This document shows, piece after piece, positions 58,483 through 64,000 of a stretch of 64,000 nt of DNA. The notes under the pieces are model-generated. The model did not search any database, had not been told where the DNA came from, and saw nothing but the letters and a program-made list of their open reading frames with translations. The stretch comes from Acinetobacter gandensis (GTDB taxonomy: Bacteria; Pseudomonadota; Gammaproteobacteria; Pseudomonadales; Moraxellaceae). Within the stretch, counting starts at the first letter, position 1. Each line of letters starts with the position of its first letter. The position numbers and the translations under genes were made by a program. The stretch lies in contig NZ_LZDS01000005.1 in the NCBI RefSeq assembly GCF_001678755.1, forward strand, positions 1 through 64,000, given 5' to 3'.

Positions 58483-60210
58483 ATGAAGCCAAATGATGTT
58501 GTTTCATCCCTGCCTAACAATCCGACAATAAATAGCAATGCCCCTGTCGAAGCTGCGCAGCAGGAACAACAGCCTGGCTTAGACTTTGTACGTCAGGTCA
58601 TTACTGATGATTTATCTGCCGGTCGTACCCAGAAAGTGGTGACACGTTTCCCGCCAGAACCAAATGGTTATCTACATATTGGTCATGTTAAAGCGATTTG
58701 CTTAAACTTCGGTATTGCAGATGAGTTCAATGGTTTATGTAACCTGCGTTTTGATGATACGAACCCAGATGCTGAAGAACAAGAATATGTAGATGGTATT
58801 GCCAACGATGTGAAATGGTTAGGCTTTGAGTGGAACGGCGAGCCACGTTATGCATCAAGCTATTTTGATCAGCTTTATACTTGGGCAGTTCAATTGATTG
58901 AACAAGGCGATGCTTATGTCGATTTGCAGTCACCAGAAGAAATTCGTTTAAACCGTGGTAACTTCGTAGAACCAGGAAAAAACTCACCACAACGTGATGC
59001 TTCTGTAAAAGAAAACCTTGCGCGTTTTGAGCAGATGCGTAACGGCGAGTTAGGTGAAGGTCAGGCTGTCCTTCGTGCCAAAATTGATATGACATCACCT
59101 AACATTCATATGCGTGATCCTATCTTGTACCGTATTTTACATTCAGAACATCACCAAACTGGTGATAAGTGGAAAATGTATCCAATGTACGACTATGCGC
59201 ATCCTTTATCAGATGCCATTGAAGGCGTAACGCACTCACTTTGTACATTAGAATTTGTTGATCACCGTCCATTCTACGATTGGGTTGTAGAAAAAGTTAA
59301 ATCACCAGCTGTACCGCGTCAGTATGAGTCAAGCCGTTTAAATGTCGATTACACCATTACCTCTAAGCGTAAATTACGTAAATTGGTTGAAGGCGGATTT
59401 GTAAATGGTTGGGATGATCCACGTATGCCAACTGTTGTCGGTATGCGTCGTCGTGGTTTTACACCTGAAGGTCTACGTGACTTCTGTAAGCGTGTTGGCG
59501 TTACTAAAGTTGATGGTAGTATTGTTGATGTTGCAATGCTCGAATATTGCATCCGTCAGTCTTTAGAAAATACTGCTGCTCGTGGTATGGCTGTGTTAAA
59601 TCCACTAAAAGTGACTTTAACCAACTTGCCTGAAGCAATGGATTTAAGCCATGCGCGCCATCCAAACGTAGATATGGGCGACCGTATCATTCCATTGACA
59701 CAAGATATTTACATTGACCGTAAAGACTTTGAAGAAGTGGCACCGAAAGGCTTTAAACGTCTTATTCCGGGCGGTGAAGTACGTTTACGTCATGCTTATG
59801 TGATTAAGTGTGATGAAGTGATTAAAGACGCGAATGGTGAAGTGGTTGAGCTGAAATGTTCAATTGATCCTGAAACTTTAGGTAAAAACCCTGAAGGCCG
59901 TAAAGTGAAAGGTGTCGTGCATTGGGTTTCTGCGAGTAAAGGTGTTGCAGCTGAAGTTCGTATTTACGACCGTTTATTTACAGAATCTGATCCTGAAGTA
60001 GGTGATGACTTCCTCGCTAACTTAACACCTGAATCATTAAAAGTGGTTCAAGCTGTGATTGAGCCTACGCTAGCTGAAGCTAAACCTGAAGATCGTTTCC
60101 AGTTCGAACGTGAAGGCTACTTTGTTGCAGATCAATATGATCATACAAGCGAAAAACCTGTGTTTAACCGTATTTTGGACTTAAAAGATAGCTTTAAGCC
60201 AGCTAAATAA
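58483..60210 (+). CDS. glnS: glutaminyl-tRNA synthetase
   Basis: GlnRS (575 residues) charges tRNA-Gln. A 25-30 residue N-terminal extension precedes the class I signature [20 protein letters not shown] (HIGH) and the second signature is [15 protein letters not shown] (KMSKS-like). The anticodon-binding beta-barrels fill the C-terminal third. The presence of GlnRS agrees with direct charging in gammaproteobacteria. It has its own terminator after it. Codon bias is high. Confidence 0.97.
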   Translation: MKPNDVVSSLPNNPTINSNAPVEAAQQEQQPGLDFVRQVITDDLSAGRTQKVVTRFPPEPNGYLHIGHVKAICLNFGIADEFNGLCNLRFDDTNPDAEEQEYVDGIANDVKWLGFEWNGEPRYASSYFDQLYTWAVQLIEQGDAYVDLQSPEEIRLNRGNFVEPGKNSPQRDASVKENLARFEQMRNGELGEGQAVLRAKIDMTSPNIHMRDPILYRILHSEHHQTGDKWKMYPMYDYAHPLSDAIEGVTHSLCTLEFVDHRPFYDWVVEKVKSPAVPRQYESSRLNVDYTITSKRKLRKLVEGGFVNGWDDPRMPTVVGMRRRGFTPEGLRDFCKRVGVTKVDGSIVDVAMLEYCIRQSLENTAARGMAVLNPLKVTLTNLPEAMDLSHARHPNVDMGDRIIPLTQDIYIDRKDFEEVAPKGFKRLIPGGEVRLRHAYVIKCDEVIKDANGEVVELKCSIDPETLGKNPEGRKVKGVVHWVSASKGVAAEVRIYDRLFTESDPEVGDDFLANLTPESLKVVQAVIEPTLAEAKPEDRFQFEREGYFVADQYDHTSEKPVFNRILDLKDSFKPAK

Positions 60211-60279
60211 TACCTGTGTGTGAAATTGATATGAGCCCGAAATGTGAGAGTGCATAAAGGCTCATTATGTTTTCGCTAA

Positions 60280-60311
60280 GATAAAAGCCCAACTTCGGTT
60301 GGGCTTTTATC
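60280..60311. terminator. terminator of glnS
   Basis: GATAAAAGCCCAAC-ttcg-GTTGGGCTTTTATC is a perfect UUCG-capped 14-bp stem, 70 bp past the stop. Confidence 0.92.
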
Positions 60312-60355
60312 TGCTTCGGATTTTGATTTCTCACGCATTTAAGGGATCTATCACC

Positions 60356-61266
60356 GTGATCATCCGTAATAAAAATAACAGTTTCAAATTACTCTTTGCT
60401 TGGCATGGCACAATTTTGCCAAAAGTAATGCCTGCACTGATGGTGGTGGTTTGTTTATCTGCATTATTGGTATATTTAAGTGCAGCGCATTTTTTGATGT
60501 TGCCTGAAGTACCAGCAATAGGTTTTACGATTTTTGGTGTGATTCTTTCAATATTTTTAAGTTTTAGAAATACGGCATGTTATGACCGTTGGTGGGAAGG
60601 TGTAAACTTTGGGGCGCTTTAATTGCCAATACACGGCATATTATCCGAGATAGTTATGTGTTAGATGACAATCAGCGTAAGGTCTTAATGTACCGTGTCA
60701 TGCTATTTTGTTATTTATTACGAGATCGTTTACGCCACCAGAGCCAGCCTATCGCGCATTTTCAAGATAAGGTTCAACTGACAGCCGAACAGTGGCAGCA
60801 ATGTACTCAACATATCAATGCGCCACAGTACTTATTGGAAATAATTCAAAAGAACTTAGTTCAGAACTATAAGCAGGGACAAATCAGCGATATTATTTAT
60901 AGCACTTTAACCCGACATACCGTTGCGATGGGAGATATCCATGCAGGTTGTGACCGAATTATGAGTACACCATTACCATTTTCATATTCGGTGCTATTAC
61001 ATCGGGCGGTATATTCATTTTGTTTGATTTTGCCTTTTAGTTTGGAAGCTAGTCTAGGCATCTGGACACCTGTGATCGTGGCTTTAATCGCTTACTTATT
61101 TTTAGGTTTAGACGCTTTGAGTGCAGAACTCGAAGAACCTTTTGGACTACAAGAAAATGACTTACCGCTTGACTCTATCGTGAGAAATATCGAGCGTGAA
61201 ATGTTAAGTAGTTTGAATGAAGAATTGCCGCCTGTAATTGAGCCACATAACAGTAACTTATGCTAA
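60356..61266 (+). pseudogene. bestrophin-family (YneE-like) channel, interrupted by a 1-bp deletion
   Basis: The first frame (GTG at 60356, after AAGGGA) encodes MIIRNKNNSFKLLFAWHG, two hydrophobic helices and the diagnostic FRNTACYDRWWEG, then stops at 60622. The second frame resumes with KLWGALIANTRHIIR and continues to 61266 with the conserved FSYSVLLHRAVYSF and LDALSAELEEPFG blocks. Adding one base near 60601 (GGT-GT-AAA to GGT-CGT-AAA) gives the family WWEGRKLWG. About 304 residues would result. Bestrophins form anion channels in the inner membrane. Either a pseudogene or a sequence error. Confidence 0.8.
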
Positions 61267-61275
61267 ACCTAGAAT

Positions 61276-62196
61276 TTATTTAGCTAAATTGGGTGAAATA
61301 AACCACGGAAAGTCATGTTGGAAATACTGCTCTAAATGTTGGATTAAGGCCTGAACTTTTACGGGTACAAAATTTCGATGAGGGATAACTGCATAGATAG
61401 CGGTACTTTGGACTTGCAAGCTCGGCAGAATTTGAATGAGACGGCCAGATTGCAGGTCATTGTCTACATGCCATAAAGAATGATTCGAAATACCTAAACC
61501 TGCCAGTGCAGCTTGGCGCACACCTTCACCCGAATTAATTTGATAATGACCTGAGACAGGGATTTGAATGACCTGCTGCTCTTGAACAAAATTCCAAGTT
61601 TGCATTAGCCCCTTGGGATATTTTTGTAAGATACAGTTGTGCCGAGATAAATCATCTAGCGTTTTTGGTTCGCCCGTCTGTGCAATATAGCTTGGCGATG
61701 CACACAGAATACGTTTATTTAAACTCAGCGGTTTAGCAATTAATGATGAGCTCTCAAGTTGTCCAATACGAATGGCAAGATCGATCCCTGAACTGATTAA
61801 ATCTAAGTTCTGATCTGTTTGTTCAATATCTAAAGTTAAATTTGAATGTTTTTGAGCAAACGCTGCGAATGCTTGGCTGAGAATACGATTGCCAAAGACT
61901 TCAGAGCACGTGATTTTAAGCGTGCCATAAAGTACTAGCGGCTGAGTATTCAATTGATTAAGTAATGAATTAAATTGTTGGAGTAGTGGATGACCTTGTT
62001 CAAGCAACATCGCACCTTCTTGTGTCAGGTGAAGCTGTCGCGTGGTGCGATGAAAAAGCCGAACTTTTAAATGTTGTTCGAGTCGCATAAGGCGGGCACT
62101 GGCAACTGAAACTGAAATGTTGGCTTCATTGGCGGCCTGGCTGATTGAACTCAGTATTGCCATACGGCTAAATAGATTAAAGTCTTCAGTCTGCAT
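61276..62196 (-). CDS. LysR-family transcriptional regulator
   Basis: A 306-residue LysR-type regulator with an N-terminal winged helix-turn-helix (FNLFSRMAILSSISQAANEA then ASARLMRLEQHLKVRLFHR) and a periplasmic-binding-protein-like effector domain. The TTRQLHLTQEG block is typical. The ATG at 62194-62196 is preferred to a TTG five codons earlier. It is divergent from the aldo/keto reductase gene, which it probably controls, and its stop is close to the convergent bestrophin-like gene. Confidence 0.9.
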   Translation of the reverse strand: MQTEDFNLFSRMAILSSISQAANEANISVSVASARLMRLEQHLKVRLFHRTTRQLHLTQEGAMLLEQGHPLLQQFNSLLNQLNTQPLVLYGTLKITCSEVFGNRILSQAFAAFAQKHSNLTLDIEQTDQNLDLISSGIDLAIRIGQLESSSLIAKPLSLNKRILCASPSYIAQTGEPKTLDDLSRHNCILQKYPKGLMQTWNFVQEQQVIQIPVSGHYQINSGEGVRQAALAGLGISNHSLWHVDNDLQSGRLIQILPSLQVQSTAIYAVIPHRNFVPVKVQALIQHLEQYFQHDFPWFISPNLAK

Positions 62197-62293
62197 TTTC
62201 AAAAAAATCAAGAAAGTATTTCTAGATATTCATAGTTTTTCAAATAATGTTCAGTACTTATTCTGTGTATAAATTCAACACAGGACAGTAAAA
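62197..62293. promoter_or_regulatory. divergent control region of lysR and the aldo/keto reductase
   Basis: The 97-bp spacer holds promoters for both genes. TTCTGTGTATAAAT near 62261-62274 is a plausible -10 region for the reductase. LysR sites (T-N11-A) match by chance too easily to name one here. Confidence 0.45.
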
Positions 62294-63349
62294 ATGAACT
62301 ATCGAAATTTAGGTCTATCTGGCTTACTTGTATCAGAGTTTGGCTTTGGTGCCGGTACTTTTGGTGGGCAAGGCCCGATATTTTCAGCTTGGGGACAGGC
62401 CAACTTAGCAGAAGCACAAAGGATGATTGATCTTTGTATAGATCATGGGGTGAACGATTTTGACACCGCAGATGCATATTCCAATGGAGTATCTGAGCAG
62501 ATGTTGGGTAAATTGCTTGGGTTGAAACGCCAAGACGTTATTATTTCCAGCAAAGTTGGAATACGGTTACAAGACGGAATAAATCAAGGTGGGTATTCAA
62601 GAGGCTATTTAATAGCGGCCGTCGATGCCTCTTTAAAACGATTAGCTACAGATTATATTGATGTTTTACAACTGCATCAGTTTGACAGTATGACATCGCT
62701 TGAACAGTTGATGAGCACGCTTAATGATTTGGTTCGAAGTGGCAAAGTTCGTTATATCGGCGCTTCGAATTTTTCTGGTTGGCAATTGATGAAAGCGCAA
62801 TCAATCTCACAGCAACAAGGCTATGAGAAATTAAGTGTGCATCAAGTATATTATTCTTTAATTGGGCGAGATTATGAATGGGAGCTCATGCCGGCACAAC
62901 ACGATCAGCATATTGGTGCCGTGGTGTGGAGTCCTCTAGGCTGGGGGCGCTTAACGGGGAAATTTGATCGTGAACATGCAATACCTCAGCAAAGTCGATT
63001 ACATGAAACAGCGCAATTTGCCCCGCCTGTAAACCAAGAAAGATTATTTGCTGTGCTCGATGTGATGAATGAAATCGCCCTAGAAACACAGCGTTCGATA
63101 CCGCAGATTGCTTTAAATTGGCTCAAAACACGTCCAACGATTTCTAGTATTTTGATTGGTGCGCGCAATGAAAAACAACTAATCGATAACCTTGCGGCTC
63201 TAGAATGGTCATTAACTTTAGAGCAGTTAGAGCGACTAAACCGTGTGAGTGCAGTCTATCCGCCGTATCCATACTATCCGTATTGGAATGGGCAATTTAG
63301 CGAAAAAAATCCAACTTTGGTGTCTTCGCAATTCATACATACAAATTGA
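62294..63349 (+). CDS. aldo/keto reductase
   Basis: A 351-residue NADPH-dependent oxidoreductase with the AKR TIM barrel. It shows DFDTADAYSNGVSEQMLGK with the catalytic Asp and Tyr, VIISSKVGI with the Lys, YIDVLQLHQFDS with the His, and the NADPH-binding ILIGARNEKQLIDNL at the end. Similar to the YghZ/PdxI/Gsp69 group. Substrate is unknown. GACAGTAAAA precedes the ATG. It is divergent from a LysR gene and 86 bp before an SRPBCC gene. Confidence 0.92.
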   Translation: MNYRNLGLSGLLVSEFGFGAGTFGGQGPIFSAWGQANLAEAQRMIDLCIDHGVNDFDTADAYSNGVSEQMLGKLLGLKRQDVIISSKVGIRLQDGINQGGYSRGYLIAAVDASLKRLATDYIDVLQLHQFDSMTSLEQLMSTLNDLVRSGKVRYIGASNFSGWQLMKAQSISQQQGYEKLSVHQVYYSLIGRDYEWELMPAQHDQHIGAVVWSPLGWGRLTGKFDREHAIPQQSRLHETAQFAPPVNQERLFAVLDVMNEIALETQRSIPQIALNWLKTRPTISSILIGARNEKQLIDNLAALEWSLTLEQLERLNRVSAVYPPYPYYPYWNGQFSEKNPTLVSSQFIHTN

Positions 63350-63435
63350 ATGTTTAATTCATCAATAACAAATCAGTGATAGCGATATTTGGAACGTCTG
63401 TGCTATCACTGATAGAAAACAACGCAGGATAAAAC

Positions 63436-63903
63436 ATGAGTACTGTGATCGAAACGCAAATGCTAATCCGAAAATCCGTCAATATTGTGTTTAATGCTTT
63501 TGTTGATCCTTTAATTACCACTCAGTTTTGGTTTAATGAATCATCAGGATATTTAGAAGCAGGAAAAACAGTTCAGTGGTATTGGCCTAAATATAAGGCG
63601 TCAGCAGAGGTAAATGTTTTAAAGATTAAAGAAAATGAGTTAATTCAGATTGAGTGGGGAGAACCTAAAACCAAAGTAGATTTTATTTTTGAAAAAATCA
63701 CCAGTATGCAGACCTATGTCAAAATTAGAAATTATGATAATCCTTTGCAGGATCAAGCGCTCATCGACTTCGTCATTGATAGTACAGGCGGTTTTACCAC
63801 AGTATTGGATGCAGCTAAAATCTATTTAGAACATGATATCGTAGCAAAACTGGTTGAGGATAAATTTCCCCCATTTACAGAAGAAACTATGGCCAAAGCG
63901 TGA
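63436..63903 (+). CDS. SRPBCC (AHSA1-like) domain protein
   Basis: A 155-residue protein of the START/Bet v1-like superfamily, AHSA1 group. VIETQMLIRKSVNIVFNAFV is the typical first strand and helix, followed by FWFNESSGYLEAG and VQWYWPKY, and a long C-terminal helix (LDAAKIYLEHDIVAKLVEDK). Such proteins bind hydrophobic ligands; many are of unknown function. It may be co-transcribed with the aldo/keto reductase. No catalytic residue can be named. Confidence 0.85.
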   Translation: MSTVIETQMLIRKSVNIVFNAFVDPLITTQFWFNESSGYLEAGKTVQWYWPKYKASAEVNVLKIKENELIQIEWGEPKTKVDFIFEKITSMQTYVKIRNYDNPLQDQALIDFVIDSTGGFTTVLDAAKIYLEHDIVAKLVEDKFPPFTEETMAKA

Positions 63904-63905
63904 TA

Positions 63906-64000
63906 TTAGCGATTTTTATGTTGTGGTGGCTTTAAATAGCTCGCAGGCATTTGCATCTTGGCTTTTTCGCGTAATTTCTTTTTAATATAAAATACTAAAG
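63906..64000 (-). CDS. unknown gene, C-terminal fragment at window edge
   Basis: The minus-strand frame is open from the window edge (63998) to a TAA at 63906-63908 and encodes about 30 residues ending KAKMQMPASYLKPPQHKNR. It is basic and Pro-containing, like a cytosolic tail. The TAA lies two bases from the convergent SRPBCC stop. The family cannot be judged from this piece. Confidence 0.55.
   Translation of the reverse strand, partial: LVFYIKKKLREKAKMQMPASYLKPPQHKNR

Noticed and set aside
60299..60355. Earlier start for the bestrophin-like gene
   Set aside because: It lies inside the glnS terminator stem; the GTG at 60356 matches the family N-terminus.

Overview
The window is about 64 kb of low-GC gammaproteobacterial chromosome, almost certainly Acinetobacter (Moraxellaceae). 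This rests on gene content and order: prmA / DUF3426 zinc-ribbon / fis / purH / purD, the envelope block pyrH-frr-uppS-cdsA-dxr-rseP-bamA-skp-lpxD-fabZ-lpxA, recA-recX beside the 4.5S RNA gene, and a BapA-type surface protein with Asp-rich repeats. No species is claimed. It is mostly core genome; no prophage, CRISPR array, rRNA or tRNA was seen. The only clear mobile element is the 3' end of an IS3-family insertion sequence at the left edge.

Layout. 1-9.7 kb: IS remnant, a GNAT acetyltransferase, an orphan AT-rich gene, the purine genes purD and purH, fis, a zinc-finger membrane protein, prmA, two tandem bile acid:sodium symporter paralogues and a small secreted protein, all on the minus strand. 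9.9-16.5 kb: mnmG, an MhpT-like MFS transporter, a small CxxC protein, then the nitrogen two-component pair glnL-glnG on the minus strand with a candidate sigma-54 promoter and NtrC sites. 16.8-29.2 kb: rimO followed by a tight plus-strand run for UMP kinase, ribosome recycling, isoprenoid/phospholipid precursors, site-2 protease, outer-membrane assembly and lipid A. 29.3-35.9 kb: a frameshifted cpoB-like gene, ffs (4.5S RNA), recX, recA, hslR, yrfG, cysQ and a histidine phosphatase. 36-41.6 kb: a large M66-type metallopeptidase lipoprotein, rpsT, a NAD-binding oxidoreductase, rraA and a tandem-thioredoxin-fold GST-like protein. 41.8-46.3 kb: a NarL-type response regulator, a 7TM sensor kinase, a frameshifted lipoprotein gene and roxA. 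46.7-49 kb: a VWA/RTX surface protein with 36 perfect copies of a 9-bp repeat. 49-57 kb: maf, DUF2237, pgk, fba, a DMT transporter, two zinc-ribbon mini-proteins, nfsB and an HpaI-type aldolase. 57-64 kb: lpxH, ppiB, glnS, a frameshifted bestrophin-like gene, LysR/aldo-keto reductase divergon, an SRPBCC protein and the end of an unknown gene.

Functional themes are envelope biogenesis (uppS, cdsA, dxr, rseP, bamA, skp, lpxD, fabZ, lpxA, lpxH, cpoB-like), translation (mnmG, rimO, prmA, frr, rpsT, hslR, roxA, glnS) and central metabolism (purH, purD, pgk, fba).

The most checkable observations are three genes each interrupted by a small indel that one local correction would repair (cpoB-like, the lipoprotein after the sensor kinase, bestrophin-like), the PVD repeat array with a GATC every 9 bp, a GG-N10-GC sigma-54 motif plus two NtrC-like sites upstream of glnL, a GTG-started rpsT with a structured leader, a GTG-started lpxH behind two perfect hairpins, and a base-composition-shifted loop in BamA. 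No wholly new defence or biosynthetic system was recognised.
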